From the NCBI GenBank assembly GCA_914767885.1, contig CAJZBQ010000051.1:752001-816000 (forward strand): a stretch of 64,000 nt of DNA, given 5' to 3'. Source of the DNA: Blepharisma stoltei (lineage: Eukaryota; Ciliophora; Heterotrichea; Heterotrichida; Blepharismidae). The position numbers and the translations under genes were made by a program. The notes beneath the pieces are model-generated. The model saw only the letters and a list, made by a program, of their open reading frames with translations, had not been told where the DNA came from and ran no database searches. This document shows, piece after piece, positions 22,341 to 33,400 of this stretch (its first letter is position 1; every line of letters begins with the position of its first letter).

Positions 22341-23741
22341 ATGAATAAAATCCCAGTGTCACTAAAAATAAGTTATCAAGACGACTTATATAAGCTCTCC
22401 CCAGTCCCTTCAAAATATGAAGACCTAATTGAAGCAATTTTCACTTTAATTCCAACATTTGAATCCTATCCCAGCTTTTACTACATAGACAGATCAGGAG
22501 ACAAGTTAAAAATTTCTACACAAATGGCTCTGGATCTCTTCTATGAAGAATACCCCAGTGATTCAAAGCTTTATGTCACAAGTGTCCAGCAGCCTTTCAC
22601 CCTTCCCCAAAAGCGACCAAAACAAGATACAGAAGCCCCTCCACCAGAAAAGAAAATCCTAAAGCAAGAAGCAGAAATAAATTCAGAAGAGAAAAAGCCT
22701 ACAAAGCAATCTAAGATAAAGGATAAAATTACTGATTTATTTGATGATGATTCTCCATTAGGATGCAACCCGAAATCTGAAAGCCAATTGCAAGACTTGA
22801 TTTCTTATAAAAATGTTCTTCTTGAAGTCCAAAATGAGTCAACTGGCGACAAATTTCCTCCTTCTAAATGTGAAGGGACGATAAATGGAATCATCCTTGA
22901 CCCTATAAAGGATATCCCTAGATGCCCTTCAGATTTATACCAAGGTCCTTCTCGCTTTATGAGGGTTATTTCTGAGCTTATCTTCCAAACTTGCAAAAAA
23001 CATGGCCCTCGCTCTACAGCTGCAGTATTTAGAATCCCATTAGAACTTGTATGTTATATTTTTAAAGAGCCTGCCATGCCTCATACAGGAAAGCTTAAGC
23101 ACTTTGATAACTGCTACTACCTTGAGCAGTGCAAGCCACAAAACGGATACATTTTTACCCCACTAATATGCTACAATATAGTCCGCAACCTTAAAGAAGC
23201 AAAGATATCAAAAGAGCAAGTCCAACAAGACTTTGCAGTGGGCCCTGATGTGGTTCAGCTGTGAATCAATTTATTTTCTGAGCCAAAAGAAGCTCCATAT
23301 CAGCTTGATCCGTATCCTGACTCAGTGAAGCCTTATATAATCAGTGATTATTTAGCAAAGAAATTGGACGAAGACGATCTTGAACTGCTGTTTAATATAA
23401 AAAAGGATACAATCATCAATTGGATTTACTCTAGGCTCATGATTGATGAAGAACCAGTTGAGTTGAGAATTATACATGCAGACGAAAAGTATCAAGCTGT
23501 AAAAGATTACAAGGACAAAACCCTGAAAACTAGCGAAATTGAAGAAAAGTATATGATTTCTGACAAATCACTGAGAAAGTGGATAGTGAAAGTGGATAAA
23601 GGAGAACCTTTGAAAGACTCGAAGTCAGGAGAAAAAACGACTTATGCCATTAAACAGGCTTGGGAACAGCTAAGTGGAATTGAAAATTTAGATTCTTGGG
23701 ACTGCGCGCCTAGGCATCCAACAGCTATAAGAATTAGATAA
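22341..23741 (+). CDS. PB1-like and HTH-like protein of unknown function (466 aa)
   Basis: TGA at 23262-23264 reads as Trp and joins two ORFs. Residues 1-85 (ISYQDDLYKLSPVPSKYEDL ... YIDRSGDKLKIST) resemble a PB1 interaction domain like those in p62/NBR1. An acidic/Lys-rich linker follows, then a region with a conserved look (GPSRFMRVISELIFQTCKKH, LKHFDNCYYLEQC). Near residue 400, KTSEIEEKYMISDKSLRKWI resembles a Psq/transposase-type helix-turn-helix. PB1 plus HTH could mean a regulator, possibly with a transposase-derived DNA-binding part. It converges on COG6 with 14 bp between. Confidence 0.6.
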
Positions 23742-23755
23742 TGTATTTGAAATTA

Positions 23756-26700
23756 TTAAAGATTAACCAATTGTTCTAAAATTGCAGATGGTCTGTCATT
23801 TTCATTAACCTTTTCTAATAGCCCTCTATAAGTTTCCAAAATTGAGCTTGCGACTATGCTTTTTACCTTATTTCTTATATTCATATCCTGCAGAGAATCT
23901 ATAACAGGCATTGCCAATTTTCCTTCAGTCAGCACACTTTCTGCAAAAGTCTGTAAATTTCTAGGTAAAAAATTTTCAGCTAACTCCTCCTTTAACTGGA
24001 ACAAAACATAAGTAAAATTTTCATTTTTGGGGTACTTTAAATCCCTTTTAAATTTTTTTTAATAGGAAATTTTATGGGCTGACATGAATTTACAACAATG
24101 TTGTAAATTACAGTAAATTTTGCTCCTATATAAAGTGACTGTAAAAAATTTTTTTTTCAAATTTGCATGAAAAAACAACATTGGAAAAAAAAAATTTTTT
24201 AAAAACGTACATGAAAAAACAACATCATAAAATTTTTGCTCGTTTTTCCATGAAAAAACAACATCCAACAAAAAGTATGAAATCGTTAATTTATAATATT
24301 GAAAAGAGAAAATCGCTAAATAAAATTGAGGATAAATACTAGATAACTTATTAATTATTAGTCTATATAATAAAGATCAAATGAGTTAAGAAAATATATT
24401 GTACCCCAATCAGAGCTTGATTTTGCTATTTAAAATTTTTATGCTCCAAAAAATTGCATGAAAAAACCCGGAAATTTTTTTTTTAATTTGCATGATGTGA
24501 TGCAATAGAGCATTCAAAATAATGTTTTTAATAACTGGTATAGTTTTTTGAAGAGCCAAAAATTGCATGAAAAAACGCGTAATGGATTTTTATTTTTTAA
24601 AAATTGCATGAAAAAACAACAATTAATTTCTAAAGAAATTTAATGAATTTTTTAATAAAAAAATGGAATTGAGGTTTAGCAGCTTTGATAATAATGAATA
24701 TTTGTTTCTAAACAATTTTAACGCGATTTCTAGCATATCTGTAAATATATTACATACTTTATCTCTCATCTATAGCAAATACATTTTTAAAGCGAGTTAC
24801 AAGATAAATATGCCTAATTTAGCTATATTATCTTCACTTTTAAACATAAATCTAGCATAAATTGCTATAAAAACGGGTATATCGCAAAAAAAATTAATGG
24901 TGGTTTAATATTTCAATATCATTACATATATCTATCACTGATAATGTTAAATTAATGTGTTTAGGTCGTTTATAATGCTTATCTATTTATTAAAACTTTA
25001 AATATCTATTTAAATTTATAATAAATATATAAGTCAAACTGATATTGATTGTCCTTTGAATGCCCTTAGTTTTTTGATAATTTATTGACAATTTCGACCA
25101 TTTTTGCCTTGTCAAAAATGATTTGACAAGTCAGCTCAAGTTTGCCTGAAATGCAAAATAAATTTAGCTAATCTAAAACATTTGAAATCGATAAAAATCG
25201 ATTGAGAAGTGATAAATTAACCCTATGGGAAGCTATAAGGTGGATACAGTATATGTTGCAATTATATTTTTTTCAAATACATTGCATATTAGCGTGGATA
25301 GAAATCGAAGTATATTAGTTCATATGCAGTTCCAATGCTATTTATCACGCAATCTCTAAATATAAAGCTTTTATCTTTGATCAATTTGAGAAAAATTAAT
25401 TTATAAATAAATAAAAATTAATAAAATAAAAAATAAATCAATGATACAAAACAATTATTGATCTCTTTGTGATTTACCCGTTTTTTATAGCAATTTATGC
25501 TAGATTTATGTTTAAAGTGAAGATAATATAGCTAAATTAGGCATATTTATCTTGTAACTCGCTTTAAAAATGTATTTGCCATAGATGAGAGATAAATTAT
25601 GTAATATATTTACAGATATGCTAGAAATCGCGTTAAAATTGTTTAGAAACAAATATTCATTATTATCAAAGCTGCTAAACCTCAATTCCATTTTTTTATT
25701 AAAAAATTCATTAAATTTCTTTAGAAATTAATTGTTGTTTTTTCATGCAATTTTTAAAAAATAAAAATCCATTACGCGTTTTTTTCATGCAATTTTTGGC
25801 TCTTCAAAAAACCATATGTTGTTTTTTCATGCGATTTTTTTTTTTAAAATTTAAGTTCTGGGTTTTTTTCATGCAAATTTTTAAGGCGATTAATTTTTTA
25901 TTTTAAACATTACTTATATTATTTGTAAGGAATAATGCTCTTTTAATTTTAAAAGAAAAAGATATAGTTGCTAGAAGAGTATATACCAGTTATTAAACAT
26001 TATTTTGAATGCTCTATTGCATACACATCACATAAATTAAAAAAAATTTCCGGGTTTTTTCATGCAATTTTTTGGAGCATAAAAATTTTAAATAGCAAAA
26101 TCAAGCTCTGATTGGGGTATAGATAATTCCTGGGGATAGCGCGGAATACGCTATCCCCAGGACCAACCGGGATCGGATTCACACATGGAACGGGAGTTCC
26201 ATGTGTGGATCCATTTTTTACATGTGAGATATTTACTTTCACGTGTGAAAAATGGATCCACACATGGAACCCTCGTTCCATGTGGGATCCGATCCCGGTT
26301 GGGTCCTGGGGATAGCGTATTCCGCGCTATCCCCAGGAATTTTCTATACAATATATTTTCTTAACTCATTTGATCTTTATTATATAGACTAATAATTAAT
26401 AAGTTATCTAGTATTTATCCTCAATTTTATTTAGCGATTTCTCTTTTCAATATTATAAATTAACGATTTCATACTTTTTGTTGGATGTTGTTTTTTCATG
26501 GAAAAACGAGTAAAAAATTTTATGATGTTGTTTTTTCATGTACGTTTTTAAAAAATTTTTTTTTTCCAATGTTGTTTTTTCATGCAAATTTGAAAAAAAA
26601 ATTTTTTACAGTCACTTTTATAGGAGCAAAATTTACTGTAATTTACAACATTGTTGTAAATTCATGTCAACCCAAATTTTATAAGTGAAAATACTAATTT

Positions 26701-28525
26701 TAATAAAATTTGTTTTGACCTGGTTTAATTGAAAAAGTGCAAGCAAAATATTATTTAAAAGGGGAATAAATTATATTGCTCAATGATTGATTTAATGGAA
26801 GCCTTGATCAAATCTTCCGCATCAAGCCCTATGTCTTCGTCTAATTCTTGCAGCTCATTAACTGCAAAATCGTACTCACTCAATGCAAATTTTATGAAAT
26901 TCAAAATGTTTATCATGAGAACTGCAGCTCTTGCTGTGTCAAATGCAGATTTCGCTTCTTCTTTATAAAACTCAACTGACTTTGTAATCAAATCTTTGTA
27001 TAGCCCGAGCCTCCTTTTGGCTCAGACTATTTGATGTCTCCTGACGTTCGATTGGGAAGTTGGTTTCTACCTACATTTGTTGGTGAAGCAGCTCCCAGGC
27101 GGCAAATTCATTCCTTATTGTAAATTTATCATCTAGAGAATTGGGTTTACCAACAAATGTTTGTTAAACCAAATTCCGATTGATGTCAGGAGACATTGAG
27201 ATAGTCAGATCCAAAAGGAGGCTAGAGCTATATAGATTTTGGTAAAAAGGAAGAAATTCGCGATTGCTGTCAATAACCTTAAGAAGTTGACAGAACTCAG
27301 TGAATCTTTCCATAAAAGCTCTAGGGACCTGCAAATCAGTGCTTATGCTGAAAAGCTTTATATGTGTTAAGGACTGCAGCACTCTTTGTCCAAGCTTTTC
27401 TTCACAAAGTGTGCTGATCTCATACAAGCTTTTAATTATCATGCTAGCAAATGACAAAATTGATGTATCTGTAAAATTTCTGATATAAAAAGCTATGATC
27501 CTTAAAGAATGAAAACTGTCCAGTAAGCTGCATTGATTTATTGCTTTTTCTACAAAATCCTTTAGGTCATTCACTGAAGGGTCCGCTATTTTATCAATTA
27601 TTGTTGACTCTTGCAGATTTTCTCCTTCGGCTGTCAGAGTTTCAATATTTCCAAGCAATCCTTCAATTAGATGTTTTTCTGAAATTAAAGTGCTGTGAAT
27701 CCACGCAAGACATTCTCCTATAAACAGTGGAGGGTCACTTATATGTCTTTCAATCGCTTCTTCACCACTCGTCAAAGTCTTTCGAAATCTCCTTAAAAAA
27801 TAATATTGCCTTGACTTAATTAACTCTTTTCTGCAGTGATTATAATAAACTGGCCTATTTTTCAAATGGGAAATCGCCGAATAAAAGCCAGGTAGCACCT
27901 CAACCTTTTCTTGTTGTAATATTTTGCATTGCTGCTGGACAAACCTAAACAGTTTTTCATAAGCCGCTTCTTGAATTTCTGATATATAATCATCTAATGA
28001 AAATTTGAGAAGCCTTGAGTCATTGGTATCTAATACCAACGAAGTTTCGCTCAAAGTTTGCAGCTTGTTTAGAGCATTAAAAAAAGATTCGTCAAGCTCT
28101 TTTTCAGGGCTGGTCAAAATGACTTTTTCTTGTTCTGATAAAGTGACTTTGTTCATTACACAGTCTAATATGCCTTGTCTTTTTTCGTAGTGCTGGAATT
28201 CTTGCTGCAATTTTTTGCCTTGCCTGACTGCATGATCTGTTTTTTCGATGCAGCGGTTTACTTCTGTGCTTATTGTTTCTAGGTTTTCAATTAAGTTATT
28301 GTGTGTTGTTTCGAGATTCTTTATTTGTTGAATGATGGGCTTAAAGTCTTCGATAAAGCATTTGTATGTGTGGAGACTGCGCCGCTTTAGAAGTGATTTT
28401 AAGTCTTTTTGGAGGGGATAAGAGTCTGTGAGTGACGATAATGAATTTAAAGAATCACTGACTGAAGGCTTGCTAAGATCGATATTTAGGATAGCTTTCA
28501 CTTGCCTTCCAAATGAAGTTTCCAT
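23756..28525 (-). CDS. COG6: Conserved oligomeric Golgi complex subunit 6, two IESs
   Basis: COG tethers vesicles at the Golgi. ORF from ATG 28525. Removal of IESs 26999-27230 and 24009-26773 gives 590 aa, near the usual 600-660. N-terminal coiled-coil helices (residues 60-120) are followed by PVYYNHCRKELIKSRQYYFLR (conserved helix), VNDLKDFVEKAI and SLYEISTLCEEKL; the C-terminus contains NFIKFALSEYDFAVNELQEL and, across the large IES, EQYVLFQLKEELAENFLP. The restored YVL at the junction matches my memory of the human COG6 C-terminal region (YVLTRVGL). All exons are free of stop codons. Confidence 0.85.
24009..26773. mobile_element. 2.77-kb palindromic IES in COG6
   Basis: TA at 24009-24010 and 26774-26775. 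Two inverted arms (about 24060-25320 and 25440-26690) meet at an AT-rich centre. Each arm carries about six copies of catgaaaaaac. The right arm has a nested MITE absent from the left. No coding sequence is seen; ORFs in the arms such as 24663-24860 are shadows. Confidence 0.88.
26120..26346. mobile_element. MITE nested in the COG6 IES, with empty site in the opposite arm
   Basis: TIRs begin near ttcctggggatagcgcggaa. TA precedes it at 26118-26119 and follows it at 26347-26348. The left arm at 24402-24403 holds the same sequence with one TA and no insertion. Confidence 0.85.
26999..27230. mobile_element. TIR IES in COG6 (232 bp, TDR tatag)
   Basis: tatag at 26999-27003 and 27231-27235. Inverted repeats of about 45 bp start agcccgagcctccttttgg and end ccaaaaggaggctagagct. 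Removal gives FYQNLYKDLITKSVEF in frame. Confidence 0.88.
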
Positions 28526-28625
28526 TATTTAAATAATAAATTAAAAATAGAGCACAATGATATTGATTTAAAAATAGCTTGTATTTATAAAATAAAAGAA
28601 AGGAATTTCATATTAATAAATTGTG

Positions 28626-29078
28626 ATGGAAGATATTTTTGGTGTCAACCTAATTTCGCAAGGAGGCGTAGTGAGGACAAGCACACTACACAACTATAGA
28701 ATTGTTTTAGTACTTGCATCTGCATCATGGTGTCCTACATGCCATCAGTTTCTACCAAGACTTATAGATTTCTATCGAGCAGTAAATTCAAGTGGGAAAA
28801 TTATGGAAATTGTCTTTGTCAGCAGAGACAAAAAAGTGGATGAATTCAATAATATAGTTCGCAATGTTCCTTGGGTTGCAATGAACTTTGATCAAAGAAG
28901 AGCAGAAGCAGTTTTCCAGAGATTTGGGATAAGCGGAATTCCTAAGCTTATTTTACTCAATCAGAACGGAGCTCCTGTCAGAATGGAATGCAGAGAAGAC
29001 ATCTTAGCCAATGGGCCTGGCTGTATTGAAATCTGGAGGAATCTCTTATATCTTAGTACAATAAAAAAGCATTTCTAG
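28626..29078 (+). CDS. Thioredoxin-like (tryparedoxin/nucleoredoxin-type) protein
   Basis: 150 aa. Starts at ATG 28626; a GTG three bases upstream is not used here. It has an ASASWCPTCHQFLPRL active site with a CPTC dithiol, where thioredoxins have CGPC, then EIVFVSRDK and the cis-Pro loop GISGIPKLILL. The long insert (RDKKVDEFNNIV) and the spacing fit nucleoredoxin/tryparedoxin-type oxidoreductases rather than classic thioredoxin. No signal peptide, so cytosolic. Uninterrupted by insertions and 97 bp downstream of the divergent COG6 start. Confidence 0.78.
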   Translation: MEDIFGVNLISQGGVVRTSTLHNYRIVLVLASASWCPTCHQFLPRLIDFYRAVNSSGKIMEIVFVSRDKKVDEFNNIVRNVPWVAMNFDQRRAEAVFQRFGISGIPKLILLNQNGAPVRMECREDILANGPGCIEIWRNLLYLSTIKKHF

Positions 29079-29183
29079 TGATTAGCTGCTATCCTATTTC
29101 CTATTTAAAATAGAATTACGGCAACAGTAAAAATGTTTAGATTCACTCTAATTAGCATAGATTAATAATAAATAATTGAAAAA

Positions 29184-30059
29184 ATGTTAACCGATTCTTA
29201 TGAAATTGCATCAGCAGTTGATAGTGACCTGCCCTTCACAACTCGTGTCGAATTAAAAGAAACAAACAACGAAATCAGGGAAAGAGCTTCCTGAATCTTC
29301 ATCCAAATGGCAAAAGTTTCATGTGGGAAAAGACTATTGATAAGTGAAGATATCGTGAAAGATTTGGCAGTTCTTTTTGATGATTCTATAGAAAAAATAA
29401 GAAGCAATGCTTATGAAGCCATGCTATATCTGAGCGAACAAAGAGAAGGCTGTGAAGGAGTGGTTAATGCAGGAACTTTGGAAATTCTAGTAGATAAGCT
29501 AATCTCTGAAAAAACTGAAAGAATTTTGGTTCTGACTTTAAGACTTATACAACAACTTTTAGGAGTAGAGCAAGGCCAAGTTAGAGCTTTGAATACGCCA
29601 ATTATTAGTAGAGTCAAAAAATTGTGTGAATCGGTAAGCAGCGAGCTCAGAAGACTTTCTTGTGAATTGCTTGCAGCAATTGGGTTTGCTTATCCAGGAA
29701 AGAAAAGAGTTATAGAGCAAGGATGTGTGGGGGCTCTTGCTGAGTTGCTATTTGATAGCATTTCAGAGGTCAGGGCTTCAGCTTTGCTGGCATTAGCATG
29801 TCTTACAATAGAAAAAACAGCCAAAGTAGAACTGATTGAAGGGCAGTATCTTGAGAGAATTGCTTTGATGCTGGATGATGAGAGCTTGCAGATAAGACTT
29901 AATGCAATTCAGCTTATAGCAAACGTAGCTGAGCATCCGCTTGCAAAGCTCGAATTTCAGAATTCTTTAGATAGGCTGAGAGAGCTACTAGAAAATGATG
30001 CTGAAATCATTAAGAGATTTGCTGATAGAGCTATCAATGTTATTACATGGAGACCCTAA
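29184..30059 (+). CDS. Armadillo-repeat protein, possibly radial spoke head RSPH14-like
   Basis: 291 aa, with TGA at 29292-29294 read as Trp (ERASWIFIQMAK). The whole protein is ARM repeats: IRSNAYEAMLYLSEQ, LTLRLIQQLLGV, LRRLSCELLAAIGFAYPGKK, VRASALLALACLTIEK, IRLNAIQLIANVAEHP. Its size and single-superhelix architecture suit RSPH14/RTDR1-type ciliary proteins, but other ARM proteins have the same look. ATG at 29184 was chosen because it extends upstream of the TGA that splits the track. Same direction as the thioredoxin-like gene, 105 bp apart. Confidence 0.6.
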
Positions 30060-30426
30060 TTCCTCCTTAAAGATAGTAAAATGCTTGGATAAATCCTATA
30101 TTTTTGGAAAATTATGCTCATGAGCAGTTAATTAATATAAAAAGATTGCATATAATAACTATTATAATAATATCTCTAGCTCTATTAAATTTAACAGCTC
30201 ATATTCTAAATATATTTTTTTTATAATTTAATCACATTATTAATTTCATAAATTTACAAATTAGAATTGAAAAAAATCTTATGAAAATTTTTAAAACAAA
30301 AATTTCTTCTCTCTACAAGCGAGGAGATAAGTTAACTTTTTTACATAAGTTCTTTTGCAAAAAATAATTTGATAAAGGCACTGAAATTTATATAAATAAT
30401 AATAAATCGGATATAATTGATTATTA
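30060..30426. other. AT-rich intergenic stretch
   Basis: Contains ctctctacaagcgaggag near its end and cctccttaaag at its start, which could be worn inverted ends of a CTCC-type element, but I cannot confirm boundaries. No ORF. Confidence 0.3.
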
Positions 30427-33400
30427 ATGTCTGCACCTCAGCAATTTTTAGCATCAATTTATAAAGCTGAGCCAATTGAGATTTATCGAATTTTACAAAG
30501 AAGTAGAATTGAACCTTTCACAATCTATGACTCTCGTGGATACACAGCTCTTCACATAGCTAGTCTAAATGGAAATTATGCAGTTATTCAGTTTTTGGTA
30601 GAATATGTAAGCTTCAATTAGGTTAAAGAAGTCTACGGAAGTCAGGCTTGTCAGCACCTATCAGATTGAGCCAACATGAAAACTGATGAAGGCTTCTTAA
30701 TCTTAATTTTAATTAGTAGATGGGTGTGGCCATATTGGTTATGCAGTCACAAAGGACTCTTGTGGATTCATCCACTTTGCGAAATCCGCAGTCGGTATAG
30801 TTGATCGATTGAGATGACTTGGCTGGCAAGTTGCCTCTGACACCACCTTACTCCTTTTCTAGACCCTGATAGCATGAAAATCTGGACTACCGTGAACTGA
30901 GCATGCCTCCTGCTTGCCTCGCGGCTCCAATGTTGAGTGGGAGAACTATGAACTTCTACAGCCCTCTCTAGCGATTCAGAAGTAGCTTGATTCAGGGAGA
31001 AAGTCAGGAGTCTAATGGGTGTTGGATACTTGCTGGAGTAAACAAAGCCATTGGAAAAACCCTATTTTTTCCCTCGGGAGCGAAACAAAATTTTTTTATT
31101 AAAAAAAAATATTTTGTTATATAAGTGATAATTAGTATAATGAAATCTCTAGCTAATTCTGTTTAATTTTAAGCCACTTTCATTTTAATACATAAATTTA
31201 ACAAATTAAATTAATATTTGTTTTCCAATTTTTACGAATTGGGATTTTTTTACATATCGGAAAAAAAATTTTACTATAATATTTTTTTTTTTTTAAAACA
31301 AAAAAATTAACCTCCCTCAAGTGAACAATCGCTAACGGAGGGGGAGTTAGTAGCGATAGGAAAAAGCCTTAATCCATGGCCCAGGCTGCAACCCTTACTC
31401 CCCCCCCCTCCGTGAGTGAACAAAACCATTAGAAAAATCCCTATTTTTTGCCCAAAAACCCACCCTCCGTGAGTGAACAAAAATTTTTTATGGAAAAAAC
31501 TTTTGATATATAAATGATAATTACTATAATGAAATATAGAGCTAATTCTGTTTAATTTTGAACGAATTGCTTTTTTAAAACATAAAATTTATAAATTAAA
31601 TTAATTTTTGCTTTCCAATACTTGCGAATTAGGATTTTTTTAAATTTCGAAAAAAAATATTTTTTATAAAATTTATATATAAATTGTTTTAAAACAAAAA
31701 AATTAACCCCCCTCCGTGAGTGAACAAAATTTTTTTGTTCACTCACGGAGGGGGGGGAGTTAGTAATGCGATGATATGCAATTTTAGATAGACGGTAAAC
31801 ATCAGGTTTTAAGGTGACCTTGGCGTGCCAAAAGAAAATGTTTATACTTAACCTTAAAGAGAGTTCTTGTCATACGGCCCCAGTGCCTGATATATGGAAA
31901 TCTGAATTGTCCTTACATTTTGATAGCTTGTAGGCTGATTTTCAGAAAACATTTTTTATGAGTAATAGTCATTAATTTGGTAAACCAAATTTAATCTGGT
32001 TTACCAAATCTGAAATTAATTTTTCAAGCGAAATAATTGGTTAATAAATAAAAATAAAATGGCATTAACTTATGGCAAATAATAAAGTTAAAAAATATTT
32101 CAAAAGTATGAATTTGTGCTCAAGTCCAAAGAGTGCAAAATGAAGCACTCTTTCTCACTTATAATTTCCTTAAATATCACATTTCCAATCAAACCGCACC
32201 AAGAGGAATTAGAGTTTTAATTTTTAAGTTAATGCCATTTTATTTTTCATTTTCCGGCCAGATTTGGTAAACCAGATTAAATTTGGTTTACCAAATTAAT
32301 GACTATTACTCATAAAAATGTTTTCTGAAAATCAGCCTACAAGCTATCAAAATATAAGGACAATTCAGATTTTCCATATATCAGGCACTGGGGCCGTATG
32401 ACAAGAACTCTCTTTAAGGTTAAGTATAAACATTTTCTTTTGGCACGCCAAGGTCACCTTAAAACCTGATGTTTACCGTCTATATAAAATTGTATATCCT
32501 CTTCTGGTTCCTACGTGCGTGTCAGGTTACCTCTTTCGAATTGCAGGAGCTGAAAAAAACCTGCTCGGAAATACATAAGCCCATATCAGACCTGAATCTC
32601 AACTGGTTTCTCACCCAGTTCGTCTTGTCCATAAAATTAAGAAAATTGCGTCAAGAGTTCGGGTGCTCTTAGGTTTACCATTTTTACGTATCCTGATGAA
32701 GGCTTCACCCCACTGCATTTTGCCGCATTTAGAGGCCACCTCGTAAGATCTACATAGAATATCGTCAAAAAACTAATTGAAATTGGAGCTGATATATATG
32801 CTTTGAATAGACAAGGGCTTGGAGTTATGCACGTAGCTGCTCAGGCAGATCAACCTTTAATTTTATCATACTTCAAAGAGCAGAATTTATCTATTGACCT
32901 TTTAGATGAAAAAGAAGGAACTCCGCTTCACTGGGCAGCCTATATGGGATGTGAAATTTCTTCGTCACTTCTGCTTGCTTGGAAATCGCCAGTAAATCAT
33001 AGAGACAAAGACGGCCACACTCCTCTTCATCTGGCCACTATAGCTGGAAATTCAAGGATTGTGAGGAATCTATTGATAAAAGGAGCTGACAGAAAGATAA
33101 GAGTAACTTTAAATTAGGACGCAAAAGGAAGAATCCCTATTGATATTGCTAAAGAAAGCAAAAACACAACGCTTATTGCGATGCTAAAGCCACCAACTTT
33201 GATGTCTGAGTGTGGGCTGAAGCCTCCACTAAGACCTCCTCGGCCAGCATATATATCTGTTGGGACTTTTCTTTTCTTATATGGGGGCGGATCAGTCGCA
33301 ACCTTGCTATTCAACGTGAGGTATATTGGTGATATCCTATCTTATGTGTATGGCGGCATTCTTGCAACGTCACTATTCTTTTTTTTGTGTGTAGTCTCTA

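Larger units (their letters stand above)
30697..32692 (-). mobile_element. Composite retroposon S7 in the DHHC gene, 14-bp TSD, three nested elements
   Basis: Flanked by ctgatgaaggcttc at 30683-30696 and 32693-32706, with no TA in the duplication. Minus-strand 5' end is aaaaatggtaaac. Discounting the nested elements near 31030, 31395 and 31789, it is about 640 bp. Removal joins TDEGF to TPLHFAAFRG within an ankyrin repeat. Confidence 0.85.

Noticed and set aside
30060-30426. CTCC-type IES in the gap upstream of the DHHC gene
   Set aside because: Inverted ends are too weak and no reading frame tests the boundaries.
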